Assembly (NCBI RefSeq): GCF_001038485.1
Contig: NZ_LDUE01000060.1
Span: 114,611 to 178,610, forward strand
Length of the DNA: 64,000 bases
Reading direction: 5' to 3'
Source of the DNA: Ornithinibacillus californiensis
GTDB lineage: Bacteria; Bacillota; Bacilli; Bacillales; Amphibacillaceae
The notes beneath the pieces were generated by a model, which ran no database searches, had not been told where the DNA came from, and saw nothing but the letters and a program-made list of their open reading frames with translations. Made by a program: the position numbers and the translations under genes. This document shows positions 8,935 through 18,173 of this stretch, piece by piece; position 1 is the first letter of the stretch; every line of letters starts with the position of its first letter.

Positions 8935-10857
8935 ATGACAAAAAATAATGCATTACCATTTACAGTTTCAAAAGCAGAGAATTTCTTCGACCGGTTAGGT
9001 GATTATGTTGGCGATGTTTTCTATGATATTTTACCAGAGCAGGGCTATGAGCTACGTGATGAACAAATATATATGGCCTTTCAATTAGAACAGGCATTTA
9101 AAAATAAACGTACCATTTTTGCTGAAGCGGGAGTTGGTACAGGGAAGACCTTTGTTTATTTGATCTATGCTATTTGCTATGCAAGATATAAGGGGAAACC
9201 CGCGATTATTTCTTGTGCAGATGAAACACTAATTGAGCAGCTTGTGAAAAAAGGCGGCGATATTGATAAGCTTGAGCAGGCACTTGGTTTAGAGGTGGAT
9301 GTAAGACTTGCGAAAGCGAGAGAGAATTATGTTTGTGCTAGGAAGCTCGGACAAATCGTTGGATTTACCGAAAATGAGGATATAATCAGAGTACATGAAG
9401 AGGTTCCAGATTTTGTGTACGATACTAGTTCCGCTAAGAAGACTTTCGAACGCTATGGTGACAGGAAAGAATATCCGTGGGTATCGGATGAAACGTGGGA
9501 CAAAATTGCTTGGGACCCTTTACAACAATGCTCGACTTGTGAACTTAGACACCGTAGTGGACAAACATTAAACAGGGAATATTATCGTCATGCTACAGAT
9601 CTCATTATTTGTTCGCATGATTTCTACATGGAGCATGTATGGACAAAAGAATCCCGAAAACGCGAGGGCCAAATTCCGTTATTACCAGAGTCTAGTACGG
9701 TTGTTTTTGATGAAGGGCATCTGTTAGAATTCTCTGCTCAAAAGGGCTTAACATACCGTTTCCATTCCGAAACATTACATAATGTGCTAACTGGATATAT
9801 GGGGCAAGATGTTCGAGAGACATCACTTTATTTAATTGAAGACATTCTCACATTACATGAGGATTGGTTTGATCTACTTAGCGGTGTTGCTAAACAAGTA
9901 CAAGGATCTAATCGTAAAGAGATTGTACTTTCGGATGAAATGATTACTATAGCATCAAAGTTATTTGAAAAGGTGGAAAAGCTATTAGATCAACTTGTGT
10001 TTGATTCAGAGTTGTTTACGATTGACGGGTACCATCTTAAGATTATTGAAGAATACTTAGAGTTTTATCATTATGGATTATCTCTATTCTTGAAGAAAGA
10101 TGAAGGGGTCTTCTGGCTAGAGGAAACACTTGATACAACCACGCTTGTAATGATGCCAAGACTTGTAGAAGACGTGTTGAAGAAGGAAGTTTTCGCCAAG
10201 GATATCCCGTTTGTATTTTCTTCAGCAACGCTGTCCCAAAGTGGTGATTTCTCTTATTTAGCATCTAGTTTAGGGATTGAATCCTATGATTCCTTTTCCG
10301 TAGAGTCTCCATTTGATTATGACGAACAAATGAAAATATATGGGCATGTGAAACAGGATAATAAATGGGAGAAAATTGAAGAACAAGTTCTTCAAAACGA
10401 TGGGGGCACCCTTGTACTATTTTCAGATGCAGAGGAAATGAATCATTTCCGAAATTCAATTCATCCGAATGAATGGTCTATCGATGTACACTTTGAAGGG
10501 GATCAAGAAATTAGTGAGATTGTAAAGTCATTCCAGTCTGATAACCAATCTGTACTATGTGCTCACCATTTATGGGAAGGGCTAGATGTTCCTGGTGAAG
10601 CACTGACGCAAGTTATAATCGCTTCCCTTCCATTCCCACCAAAAGATCCCGTGTTCCAAGCGAAGCGAAAACATGCAGAAAACCCAGAAAAAGAAGTAGA
10701 TGCACCATACATGCTACTAAGACTACGACAAGGAATCGGCCGACTAATCCGAACAAATAACGACCACGGAACTATTCACTTGTGGGTGAATGAAAAAGAG
10801 AAGAAACATTACCAAGAAGAAATTGATAGCGTCATGCCTGTAGAGGTTAAGTGGTAG
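8935..10857 (+). CDS. ypvA: DinG/XPD-family ATP-dependent DNA helicase (YpvA type)
   Basis: The 640-residue superfamily 2 helicase has Walker A AEAGVGTGKT near residue 65 and a Walker B box VVFDEGH near 255. The iron-sulfur region carries cysteines ENYVCARK, then QCSTCELR, and fits a 4Cys XPD-like cluster. Motif VI is LLRLRQGIGRLIRT near the C-terminus. There is no exonuclease domain, so it matches B. subtilis YpvA (about 640 residues) rather than the longer DinG. I choose ATG 8935, eight bases after AAGAGGG; the in-frame ATG at 8908 lacks a ribosome site. The final 30 codons are rich in A- and C-ending codons. A dispersed palindromic repeat follows. Confidence 0.88.
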   Translation: MTKNNALPFTVSKAENFFDRLGDYVGDVFYDILPEQGYELRDEQIYMAFQLEQAFKNKRTIFAEAGVGTGKTFVYLIYAICYARYKGKPAIISCADETLIEQLVKKGGDIDKLEQALGLEVDVRLAKARENYVCARKLGQIVGFTENEDIIRVHEEVPDFVYDTSSAKKTFERYGDRKEYPWVSDETWDKIAWDPLQQCSTCELRHRSGQTLNREYYRHATDLIICSHDFYMEHVWTKESRKREGQIPLLPESSTVVFDEGHLLEFSAQKGLTYRFHSETLHNVLTGYMGQDVRETSLYLIEDILTLHEDWFDLLSGVAKQVQGSNRKEIVLSDEMITIASKLFEKVEKLLDQLVFDSELFTIDGYHLKIIEEYLEFYHYGLSLFLKKDEGVFWLEETLDTTTLVMMPRLVEDVLKKEVFAKDIPFVFSSATLSQSGDFSYLASSLGIESYDSFSVESPFDYDEQMKIYGHVKQDNKWEKIEEQVLQNDGGTLVLFSDAEEMNHFRNSIHPNEWSIDVHFEGDQEISEIVKSFQSDNQSVLCAHHLWEGLDVPGEALTQVIIASLPFPPKDPVFQAKRKHAENPEKEVDAPYMLLRLRQGIGRLIRTNNDHGTIHLWVNEKEKKHYQEEIDSVMPVEVKW

Positions 10858-10913
10858 CGAGACAGGTAATAATTATAAAACTAGTTTTTTATTACGAGTA
10901 ATGAACTACATTA

Positions 10914-11211
10914 GCTCCAGAAATATACGGAGACTCCTTGAAAAAGAAGGTCGCTTTTTCTGCGTGCGATGTGTCGCTGCCGTAGCGTTCCTTGTCCTGC
11001 GGGAGGATAGGCCTAGGTGAGACCCCACAAGATGCACCTGCGTCTGCAAGTAACGCTACGAAGAAGGCTTCCTCGGTGCAAGGCAGCAAGGAAGCCTATC
11101 CAAGTAGTAGCCTGGCTCACCAGCCGCCCGCGGCAAGGTAGACACTGCGAGGTTTTTTCGAGCAGATGTCGCACCTGTGCTGGAAGTAAAAGCGGAGTAT
11201 ATTTCTGGAGC
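10914..11211 (+). repeat. Dispersed palindromic repeat, copy 2 (long form with extra arms)
   Basis: A 298-base copy of the family seen at 1436-1553. The outer stem GCTCCAGAAATATAC (10914-10928) pairs perfectly with 11197-11211. Compared with the short form, about 57 bases are inserted into the left arm after GACTCCT, about 55 bases into the right arm after CGCCCGCGG, and the apex is longer (GATGCACCTGCGTCTGC ... GTAGTAGCCTGGCTCACCAG), an apex shared with copy 5. It lies between the convergent helicase and Nudix genes. Several short open frames run through it but none has a ribosome site. Confidence 0.88.
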
Positions 11212-11240
11212 GGGTTCTTGCTCCAAATAATCGTTCTTTT

Positions 11241-11858
11241 TTATTCTTGAATTAACTTTAAAAAATGCCTCAATATCTTCGCAGTCAATCCCCAAATCAC
11301 TCGATCCTCATACCGATAAAACAGCTCTTCTACATGCCTAGTATTCCAGTTATACTTTTCCCCACCAACAATTAAATTAAAAGGAAAATTCTCCTCAGGA
11401 AATACTTTTACATTTACCAGATAAGACTCAGGTTCTGTTTCCTTAAAAAAAGATAACGGGACATAAAATACTTCCCCAACTTCGGATTCATTCGGAGCTA
11501 TATTACTGACGCCAGAGATTTTACCCACAAAAGGATAAATGACCCTTCCCATATCAGCAACAACATAATCAATCGGAGTAACATCACTAATTTGATTATA
11601 GGTAATACCTAATTCTTCCGTAGTTTCTCTAATGGCACAATCCATCGGGCTATTATCTTCCGGGTCAATTCTTCCACCAGGGAAACAGATATCTCCAGGC
11701 TGTCTTCGTAAATGCATCGAACGAACCTCGAATAAAACATGGATTTCTCCGTCCAATTTAACCAGCGGAATTAGAACGGCAGATTGTTTGAAGTTCTCAA
11801 TCCCCATGATTCCAGGGTCTCTAGAAGCTAATTTGTTTAAAATGTGTTGGATGTTCAC
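11241..11858 (-). CDS. Nudix hydrolase, probable CoA pyrophosphatase
   Basis: The 205-residue protein has the complete Nudix box G-x5-E-x7-R-E-x2-E-E-x-G in FPGGRIDPEDNSPMDCAIRETTEELGI, preceded by HLRRQPGDICFPGG, a motif of the NudL-like CoA-diphosphatase subfamily that splits CoA into 4'-phosphopantetheine and 3',5'-ADP. The N-terminal QSAVLIPLV and VLFEVRS strands fit. The start is GTG 11858, four bases after the very strong AGGAGGGGG; an ATG further upstream gives a 17-residue extension with no ribosome site. It is convergent with the helicase gene. CoA specificity is family inference. Confidence 0.85.
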   Translation of the reverse strand: MNIQHILNKLASRDPGIMGIENFKQSAVLIPLVKLDGEIHVLFEVRSMHLRRQPGDICFPGGRIDPEDNSPMDCAIRETTEELGITYNQISDVTPIDYVVADMGRVIYPFVGKISGVSNIAPNESEVGEVFYVPLSFFKETEPESYLVNVKVFPEENFPFNLIVGGEKYNWNTRHVEELFYRYEDRVIWGLTAKILRHFLKLIQE

Positions 11859-12052
11859 ATTTCCCCCTCCTGTTTCTATTCTTTTATTCATTATACTAAT
11901 GAATAACCACAAATAACTAATAATATAAGGGAAAAGAAATAATTGTAAAAGAAAAAGTGAAAATAATGATTTAAATTCCTAAGAATAGACAATCTAAAGA
12001 TGTGCGGTTTAGAAAGGTGGCACAGAAATTGAATTGGATAAGGAGGATGGCA

Positions 12053-12562
12053 ATGGGAATTATGAGTGGAAATCCACAAGATGAGCCAATGCATTATGGT
12101 GAAGTATATGGAGCATGGGCCGCAGTTCTTGCAGGTAAAGCAATGATTGCTTCATACCAAACACTATTAAATCATGCTGGTGATGATGACCTCAAAAAGT
12201 TGATTCAAGAGGCAATCGAACAAGGAAAACAGGATAATCAAACAATTGAAAATCTATTAAAAGAGCATGGGATTGGATTACCACCAACTCCGCCAGAGAG
12301 ACCAAATGCAGACTTAGAGTCCATTCCAACTGGTGCAAGATTTATGGATAATGAAATAGCAGCCAAAATGTCAGCCGATGTTGCTGCAGGGCTTGTAGCT
12401 GCTAGTCAAATGATCGGTCAGTGTATTCGAGAGGATATTGCGACGTTATTTGGGACAATTCATACACAGAAAGCTGGTTTTGGAGCTAAGTTACTTCGAT
12501 TAAATAAGGAAAAGGGCTGGCTTGTACCACCCCCGCTTCACCTATCCAGTGTAGATGAGTAA
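12053..12562 (+). CDS. DUF3231 family ferritin-like protein
   Basis: The 169-residue protein matches the DUF3231 half-length form: an N-terminal GEVYGAWAAVLAGKAMIASYQTLLNHAGD helix, the linker HGIGLPPTPPERPN, IPTGARFMDNEIAAKMSADVAAGLVAASQMIGQCIREDIATLFG, and the very conserved end KAGFGAKLLRLNKEKGWLVPPPLH. The fold is a helical bundle related to ferritin-like proteins; function is not established. ATG 12053 lies six bases after AGGAGG; ATG 12047 abuts the ribosome site. A terminator follows. Confidence 0.85.
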   Translation: MGIMSGNPQDEPMHYGEVYGAWAAVLAGKAMIASYQTLLNHAGDDDLKKLIQEAIEQGKQDNQTIENLLKEHGIGLPPTPPERPNADLESIPTGARFMDNEIAAKMSADVAAGLVAASQMIGQCIREDIATLFGTIHTQKAGFGAKLLRLNKEKGWLVPPPLHLSSVDE

Positions 12563-12586
12563 AAACTATAAGTAACGAGTTGATGA

Positions 12587-12616
12587 GGTGGTGAAGCAAT
12601 TCATCACCTTTTTTTA
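12587..12616 (+). terminator. Rho-independent terminator
   Basis: The stem GGTGGTGAA / TTCATCACC (one G-T pair, loop GCAA) is followed by seven T residues, after the DUF3231 gene. Confidence 0.85.
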
Positions 12617-12657
12617 GTTAGAAAAAGTATTGTCCAGCCTAGCTTTTAGTACCTACA

Positions 12658-12673
12658 TATGACACTTGTCATA
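12658..12673 (+). promoter_or_regulatory. Candidate DesR operator upstream of des
   Basis: TATGACACTTGTCATA is a perfect palindrome apart from its two central bases. It lies about 85 bases before the des start codon and about 35 bases upstream of a possible -35 (TTGATA, 12707-12712). A related half site (TGACGGATATGAC) follows at about 12683. In B. subtilis phosphorylated DesR activates des from paired upstream sites, so the position fits. Assignment rests on location and on the linked desKR genes. Confidence 0.6.
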
Positions 12674-12757
12674 ATAACTACCTGACGGATATGACTTATA
12701 AATCACTTGATATCAGCCTAAAATATACAGTAATAAGAAACATTTAGGAGGAACAAA

Positions 12758-13810
12758 ATGAGTAAACAGAAACAAGCTGAATTAAGAAAAAGTGTTCAAC
12801 CATTTGCAAAGTCTGATACAAAGGCAAGTATCTTTCAACTACTAAATACAATTTTACCTTTATTTCTCCTTTGGTTTTTAGCATATCAAAGCTTAGCGAT
12901 TTCTATATGGCTAACTATTCCTTTAACGGTTCTGGCGGCAGGCTTTGTCATTCGGACCTTTATTATCTTCCATGACTGTACACATATGTCATTTTTCCAA
13001 AATAAAAAGGCCAACCGTGTAGTTGGGACTATTTCAGGAATTATTACGCACTTTGCATTTGAAAAATGGAAATGGAGCCACTCCATCCACCATGCAACTA
13101 GTAGTAACTTAGACAAACGTGGAATTGGTGACGTTTGGGTAATGACTGTAGATGAGTATATAGAGGCATCATTTTGGAAGAGATTGTCCTATCGTCTATA
13201 CCGTAACCCGCTTGTCATGTTTGGGTTAGGACCACTTTATTTATTCTTAATTTCGAACCGATTCAATCGTAAAGGTGCAAAACGGAAGGAACGAATCAAT
13301 ACCTATGTAATTAACGTTTCTATCGCTGTTATTTATGCACTATTAATTTGGGCTGTAGGCTGGCAGGCATTTTTGATCATCCAGCTACCGATTCTATTCA
13401 TTGCAGGTGCTGCTGGAATTTGGTTGTTTTATGTACAGCATCAATTTGAAGATTCCTATTTTGAGAACGAAGAAGAATGGGATTATGTAAAAGCAGCAGT
13501 CGATGGAAGTTCATACTATAAGTTGCCAAAGATTATCGAGTGGTTAACCGGTAGTATTGGTTATCACCATGTCCACCATTTAAGCCCGAGGGTACCAAAT
13601 TATAATTTAGAAAAAGCACATGAATCAACACCACCATTGCAAAAGGCAACTACAATTACATTGGCTACGAGCTTAAAGTCGATCCGCTTTAGATTGTATG
13701 ACGAAGATAGTAAAACATTTGTCACCTTTAAAGAAATCAAACGCCGTCTGAAAAGTGAGAAGCCACAACTGTCTATTGCGAATAAAGAGGCAGGTATGCA
13801 AGGAGAGTAA
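12758..13810 (+). CDS. des: Membrane phospholipid acyl desaturase Des
   Basis: The 350-residue membrane desaturase introduces a cis double bond into acyl chains of membrane lipids upon cold shock. Three histidine boxes are present: HDCTH (72-76), HSIHH (108-112) and HHVHH (270-274). Two pairs of transmembrane helices lie at about 28-68 and 187-228. The sequence tracks B. subtilis Des nearly end to end, including ATSSNLDKRGIGD and NRFNRKGAKRKERINTY. It has a strong ribosome site (TAGGAGG). It forms the first gene of a des-desK-desR group, with an 82-base gap before desK. Confidence 0.95.
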   Translation: MSKQKQAELRKSVQPFAKSDTKASIFQLLNTILPLFLLWFLAYQSLAISIWLTIPLTVLAAGFVIRTFIIFHDCTHMSFFQNKKANRVVGTISGIITHFAFEKWKWSHSIHHATSSNLDKRGIGDVWVMTVDEYIEASFWKRLSYRLYRNPLVMFGLGPLYLFLISNRFNRKGAKRKERINTYVINVSIAVIYALLIWAVGWQAFLIIQLPILFIAGAAGIWLFYVQHQFEDSYFENEEEWDYVKAAVDGSSYYKLPKIIEWLTGSIGYHHVHHLSPRVPNYNLEKAHESTPPLQKATTITLATSLKSIRFRLYDEDSKTFVTFKEIKRRLKSEKPQLSIANKEAGMQGE

Positions 13811-13892
13811 TTGTGTTGTGCTCCTATAGATTGTGTACTTGTATTGCCGGATTTCTGGTATAATCAGGGAAACATGAAATAGGAGGCCAACC

Positions 13893-15023
13893 ATGGAGAA
13901 GTGGTATCACATTATCTCGAAGAATACAGGATTAAGCATCTATATATGGGTTATATTCTGTATTCTTCCTTTCTATTTCATCATTAGATACTCGACGCCT
14001 TTTGAGATTTTTATCGGTGTCGTTATGATCGTGTTATTTTTTACATCCTATCGGTTATCGTTTATAAAAAGAGGCTGGACGGTATATCTCGCAGTTGGTA
14101 TTGAAATGGCGATTAGTATTGGGATGATCCTTTATTTTAGTTTTGTATATTTTTCGTTGTTTCTTGCCTTCTTCATAGGTAATGTCCAGAGTAAAGCAGG
14201 ATTTATTACACTGTACGTTGTAAACTTAGTAACCACTATTACCGCAACAACGATTAGCTTCTTTACACATGGCCAAATTCTCTTCTCACAGCTTCCTTTT
14301 ATTGTGATTAGTATCCTTGGTATCATCTTACTTCCTGTTAATCTATATAATCGAATAAAACAAGAGAAACTGGAGCATCAATTAGAGGATGCTAATGAGC
14401 GAATAGCAGAATTGATCGTGTTTGAAGAAAGACAACGGATTGCCCGTGATTTACATGATACCCTAGGACAAAAGTTGTCACTCATTGGACTTAAGAGTGA
14501 CTTGGCTAGTAGATTATTACAGAAGCATCCGGATAAAGTCCAAAAAGAGATCATGGATATTCATCAGACGGCTAGAACGGCGCTGAAAGAAGTTCGAGAA
14601 ATGGTTTCTAATATGCGTAGTGCGAGGCTGGAAGATGAAATCATTCATGCTAAGCAAGTGATAGAGGCTGCTGAAATGGAGTTTCACCTAGAAGGTGAAG
14701 CGAAACTAGAACATACACAACTATTAGTAGAGAATGTGCTAGGCATGTGTTTAAAGGAAGCAGTAACGAACATTGTGAAGCATAGTAATGCCAACATATG
14801 TACAGTTGTCATCCAACAAACACCTAGTGAGGTCAGTATTATCATAAAAGATGATGGGACTGGAATTGCTATACCAACAGTTAAGGGTAATGGGTTACGA
14901 GGAATGAAAGAACGGTTAGAGTTCGTCAATGGGAGTTTAGAGATTGAAAATACAAATGGTACAATTCTTACGATAAAAGTACCAAATGTTGTGAAACAAC
15001 ACTCAGAGGAGAGGTTGTCATGA
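13893..15023 (+). CDS. desK: Membrane thermosensor histidine kinase DesK
   Basis: The 376-residue HPK7-family kinase/phosphatase senses membrane thickness and phosphorylates DesR. Four to five transmembrane segments occupy residues about 15-150, followed by a linker coiled coil (NRIKQEKLEHQLEDANERI). The phosphoacceptor is in RDLHDTLGQ; His is residue 188, identical in number to B. subtilis DesK. The ATPase part has the N-box region LKEAVTNIVKHSNA and the G-box DDGTGI ... GNGLRGMKERL. The start is ATG 13893 after AGGAGG. It overlaps desR by four bases (ATGA), so the two are translationally coupled. Confidence 0.95.
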   Translation: MEKWYHIISKNTGLSIYIWVIFCILPFYFIIRYSTPFEIFIGVVMIVLFFTSYRLSFIKRGWTVYLAVGIEMAISIGMILYFSFVYFSLFLAFFIGNVQSKAGFITLYVVNLVTTITATTISFFTHGQILFSQLPFIVISILGIILLPVNLYNRIKQEKLEHQLEDANERIAELIVFEERQRIARDLHDTLGQKLSLIGLKSDLASRLLQKHPDKVQKEIMDIHQTARTALKEVREMVSNMRSARLEDEIIHAKQVIEAAEMEFHLEGEAKLEHTQLLVENVLGMCLKEAVTNIVKHSNANICTVVIQQTPSEVSIIIKDDGTGIAIPTVKGNGLRGMKERLEFVNGSLEIENTNGTILTIKVPNVVKQHSEERLS

Positions 15024-15622
15024 TTCGTATTGTGATCGCAGAGGACCAGCGGCTACTACTTGGAGCACTAGGATCATTACTAGATTTAGAGGATGATATG
15101 GAAGTAGTCGGAATGGCCAAAAATGGGGTAGAAGCCTTAGAATTGGTTCGGATCCATCAACCAGATATTTGTATTATGGATATTGAAATGCCATTAAAGA
15201 CTGGTTTGGATGTCGCAGAGGAACTAAAAGACGATTCCTGCAAAATAATCATTCTCACAACGTTTGCAAGAGCAGGTTACTTTGATCGTGCTAGGGAAGC
15301 AAATGTCAGTGGCTATCTATTAAAAGACAGTCCTAGTGAAGAACTCGCAAACTCCATTCGCGTCATCATGGATGGTAGAAAGGTATATGCTCCCGAATTA
15401 ATCGATATCGCGTATAGCAAACAGGAGAACCCACTATCAGAAAGAGAAGAACAAGTGATTCATCTGATTGCAGAAGGCAGAAACACAGAAGAAATTGCCA
15501 AACAACTTTTCCTTACAAAAGGCACCGTGCGTAATTATGTATCTAGTATTTTAGATAAACTAGAAGTAAGTAATCGAATTGAGGCAATTTCTCGTTTTAG
15601 AGAAAAAGGCTGGTTTAAGTAA
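15020..15622 (+). CDS. desR: Response regulator DesR
   Basis: The 200-residue regulator has an N-terminal receiver domain with acidic pair Glu8-Asp9, phosphoacceptor Asp54 (CIMDIEMPL), and Lys near 102 (LLKDSPSEE). The C-terminal LuxR/NarL helix-turn-helix (PLSEREEQVIHLIAEGRNTEEIAKQLFLTKGTVRNYVSSIL) is complete. It is expected to activate des from the palindrome at 12658. A terminator follows directly, closing the operon. Confidence 0.95.
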   Translation: MIRIVIAEDQRLLLGALGSLLDLEDDMEVVGMAKNGVEALELVRIHQPDICIMDIEMPLKTGLDVAEELKDDSCKIIILTTFARAGYFDRAREANVSGYLLKDSPSEELANSIRVIMDGRKVYAPELIDIAYSKQENPLSEREEQVIHLIAEGRNTEEIAKQLFLTKGTVRNYVSSILDKLEVSNRIEAISRFREKGWFK

Positions 15623-15623
15623 T

Positions 15624-15655
15624 GAGAGACTATTGAAGATGGATAGTCTCTTTTG
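15624..15655 (+). terminator. Terminator of desKR
   Basis: The stem GAGACTAT / ATAGTCTC (15626-15633, 15643-15650) is followed by TTTTGTGT. Confidence 0.75.
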
Positions 15656-15693
15656 TGTATGATTTTTTCAGCGTGAGCTCAACTTGGTTTGAA

Positions 15694-15880
15694 ATAGACC
15701 TGATAGAAAATTACATGGACCCCAACCTGGAGAAGATAAGCCCGATAAAAATCACATGAGCCCGAACCAGAAGAGGGTGCTCCCGAAAAAAATTAGATGC
15801 TCCCAATCCCAAGATAGATGCTCCCAATAGTAACCTGCATAAGCCCAATCTAAATGTAGATGCTACCAATAAGGAACTCC
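15694..15880 (+). repeat. Non-coding array with 20-21 bp period (core ATGCTCCCAAT)
   Basis: Nine successive units begin at 15694, 15715, 15736, 15756, 15777, 15797, 15818, 15839 and 15860. Each starts with a variant of ATgctCCCaAT (ATAAGCCCGAT, ATGAGCCCGAA, GTGCTCCCGAA, ATGCTCCCAAT and others), followed by about ten unrelated bases. The units are 20 or 21 bases, so no reading frame is kept, and stop codons occur in all frames. The array lies after the desR terminator and before the psuK promoter. It is A- and C-rich on this strand. A second array with another core but the same period is at 49571-49722. Confidence 0.8.
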
Positions 15881-15942
15881 CTTACAAAATCAGACGAAAC
15901 CCTTACTCGGCATATAAAAAGAATATAGTCACCACCTAGTCA

Positions 15943-15971
15943 TTGACATAAAACGATAAAAAAGATATCAT
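15943..15971 (+). promoter_or_regulatory. Sigma-A promoter of psuK-psuG
   Basis: TTGACA (15943-15948), a 17-base spacer and TATCAT (15966-15971). The expected start point near 15978 falls inside the first of two AAAC-N4-GTTT boxes. Confidence 0.8.
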
Positions 15972-15974
15972 AAT

Positions 15975-16005
15975 AAACATAAGTTTAATATATAAACAAA
16001 AGTTT
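15975..16005 (+). promoter_or_regulatory. Paired AAAC-N4-GTTT boxes, candidate operator
   Basis: AAACATAAGTTT (15975-15986) and AAACAAAAGTTT (15994-16005) are two copies of a short inverted repeat 19 bases apart, covering the predicted start point and the early leader. Their position suits a repressor. The winged-helix domain at the start of the downstream kinase is an obvious candidate to bind here; that is inference. Confidence 0.55.
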
Positions 16006-16020
16006 GATGAGGTGCATCAA

Positions 16021-17130
16021 ATGGAACAAGCTCTAAATGAAAATGAACAAAAGTTATTTACTTTGATTAGAAAGAACCCATTTATTTCTCAGCAGGAATT
16101 AGCTGATGAAATGAATCTATCAAGACCTTCTGTTGCAAATTTAATTTCTGGCCTCATTAAAAAAGGCTATATCCAAGGTAAGGCATATGTGGTCAATGAT
16201 ACAAAACAGATAGTTAGTATCGGTGGGGCAAACGTAGACCGGAAGTTTTATGTGCAAGGGAATCTAAAACAAGGCACCTCCAATCCAATAAAATCAACGC
16301 AAAGCGTTGGGGGAGTTGCTAGAAACGTAGCGGAGAACCTTGGGCGATTAGGTATCAATATTTCGATGATTACGGCTAATGGCATGGATGCGGAATGGAG
16401 CCAAATTGAAGGAGCTTCTTCTCCTTATATGAACCTTGCCCAATCGATTCCGTTGGCTAATGAAACAACGGGATCTTATACGGCAGTAATTGATCAGAAT
16501 GGTGAACTTGTGTTGGCTTTTGCTGATATGGCTATCTATGATTCCATTACACCGGAAATTTTGCAACCAAGACTATCCAAATTTGCCCAGGCGAAGTGCC
16601 TAGTAGCAGATTTAAATCTACCAGCAGAAACGATATCATTTATTCAACAGTTTGCATTAGCCAATAATATTCCGTTGGTTTTAATTACGGTATCAGCACC
16701 AAAGATGGAACGTCTACCTAAAGACTTACAAGGGTTAACCTGGTTAATTACCAACCGTGATGAAACCGAGACCTTCTTTAATGTGAACATAACCGATGAA
16801 GCGGATTGGGAAGCATCCGTCCAACGATGGTTAGATTTAGGTATTGAGAATGTAGTAGTCACGAATGGGAAAAAAGGTGCTTTGATAGGGAATAACAGAG
16901 AAGGAATTCAACATATTCCCGCATTGGAAGTAACTGAAGTACGAGATGTCACAGGGGCTGGAGATGCCTTTTCGGCAGCAGTAATTTATGCATGGTTAGA
17001 GGGAGAAAGTCTAGCCAACATTGCTAAAGCAGGTGCAATCAACTCAGCCAAGACGATTCAAACGAACTACACCGTTAGACAAGATCTATCCGCACAACAA
17101 CTAAGATTAGATATGGAGGAATTACAATGA
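16021..17130 (+). CDS. psuK: Pseudouridine kinase with N-terminal helix-turn-helix
   Basis: The 369-residue protein phosphorylates pseudouridine for the PsuG glycosidase encoded next. Residues 1-58 are a winged helix ([40 protein letters not shown]). Residues 63-360 are a PfkB-family sugar kinase: [31 protein letters not shown], and the catalytic anion hole [15 protein letters not shown]. This HTH-PfkB architecture is known for YeiC/PsuK-like kinases. ATG 16021 is used because GAGGTG lies six bases upstream; the GTG at 16012 is inside that site. It overlaps psuG by four bases. The HTH suggests self-regulation from the boxes at 15975-16005. Confidence 0.9.
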   Translation: MEQALNENEQKLFTLIRKNPFISQQELADEMNLSRPSVANLISGLIKKGYIQGKAYVVNDTKQIVSIGGANVDRKFYVQGNLKQGTSNPIKSTQSVGGVARNVAENLGRLGINISMITANGMDAEWSQIEGASSPYMNLAQSIPLANETTGSYTAVIDQNGELVLAFADMAIYDSITPEILQPRLSKFAQAKCLVADLNLPAETISFIQQFALANNIPLVLITVSAPKMERLPKDLQGLTWLITNRDETETFFNVNITDEADWEASVQRWLDLGIENVVVTNGKKGALIGNNREGIQHIPALEVTEVRDVTGAGDAFSAAVIYAWLEGESLANIAKAGAINSAKTIQTNYTVRQDLSAQQLRLDMEELQ

Positions 17131-18041
17131 AAAAATACGTAGAATTATCAACAGAAGTAAGCCAAGCAATGGAACAAGGTAAACCAGTAGTTGCCTTAGA
17201 ATCAACGATCATCTCTCATGGGATGCCTTACCCACAAAATGTACAAACAGCAAGAGAAGTGGAACAAATCATTCGTGACAATGGTGCGGTACCGGCAACC
17301 ATTGCTCTTATTGATGGAAAAATTAAAGTTGGTTTAACCGATGAAGAATTAGAGCAGTTTGGAAATAGTAAAGGAGTAGCAAAAGTTTCCCGCCGCGACC
17401 TTCCATACATTCTAGCAACGAAGCAGCTTGGTGCAACAACAGTAGCGGCTACAATGATTTGTGCAGCACTTGCTGATATCAAAATCTTCGTAACAGGTGG
17501 AATTGGTGGCGTACACCGTGGCGCAGAAACGACAATGGATGTTTCTGCAGACTTAGAAGAGTTAGCACAAACAGATGTAGCTGTCGTGTGTGCTGGTGCC
17601 AAATCAATTTTAGACTTAGGGTTAACAATGGAATACCTTGAAACAAAAGGAGTTCCTGTTATTGGCTATCAAACAGAAACATTACCTGCTTTCTATACAA
17701 GAAGTAGTGAATTCCCAGTAAACTTTAAAGCTGATGATGTGGATGTCTTAGCAAATACATTGAAGGCAAAATGGGATCTAAATCTACATGGTGGAGCGGT
17801 TATCGCTAATCCGATTCCTGAAGAACATGCGATGCCGGAAGAGGAAATTCATACAGCTATTGAAACTGCAGTGAAAGAAGCAGCGGAAAATGGAATTTCT
17901 GGTAAGGATACAACGCCATTTTTACTTGGGAAAATTAAAGAAATTACTGGTGGAAAAAGCTTGGATTCCAATATCGCACTTGTAAAAAATAATGCCGTGC
18001 TTGGAGCGAAATTAGCAGTAGAGTTAAATGAGTTAAATTAA
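17127..18041 (+). CDS. psuG: Pseudouridine-5'-phosphate glycosidase
   Basis: The 304-residue enzyme splits the C-C glycosidic bond of pseudouridine 5'-phosphate to uracil and ribose 5-phosphate. It carries family motifs [17 protein letters not shown] near residue 25, [42 protein letters not shown] (about 105-145), and [19 protein letters not shown] near 193. The Lys of KSILDLG and the Glu of ESTI are the expected catalytic positions. It is coupled to psuK by ATGA overlap. A terminator follows. Confidence 0.95.
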   Translation: MKKYVELSTEVSQAMEQGKPVVALESTIISHGMPYPQNVQTAREVEQIIRDNGAVPATIALIDGKIKVGLTDEELEQFGNSKGVAKVSRRDLPYILATKQLGATTVAATMICAALADIKIFVTGGIGGVHRGAETTMDVSADLEELAQTDVAVVCAGAKSILDLGLTMEYLETKGVPVIGYQTETLPAFYTRSSEFPVNFKADDVDVLANTLKAKWDLNLHGGAVIANPIPEEHAMPEEEIHTAIETAVKEAAENGISGKDTTPFLLGKIKEITGGKSLDSNIALVKNNAVLGAKLAVELNELN

Positions 18042-18049
18042 TTTACTTA

Positions 18050-18082
18050 AAAGATCAACTATTACGTAGTTGGTCTTTTTTA
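18050..18082 (+). terminator. Terminator of psuKG
   Basis: The stem AAAGATCAACTA / TAGTTGGTCTTT with loop TTACG is followed by TTT. Confidence 0.88.
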
Positions 18083-18173
18083 TGTAAAATATTGGTTTAT
18101 GAGCTCATAAATAAAACAAGTTAGCAAATAATAGATGCGTATATAGTTATTTTAAGAACAAAGGAGAATGATA

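Noticed and set aside
10892..11295. Several open frames of 60-80 codons over palindromic repeat copy 2
   Set aside because: They consist of repeat sequence, overlap each other on both strands and lack ribosome sites. Similar frames occur over copy 5.
15694..15880. CRISPR array
   Set aside because: Core words are only about 9-11 bases and vary, spacers are about 10 bases, and no cas genes are near. The same holds for 49571-49722.
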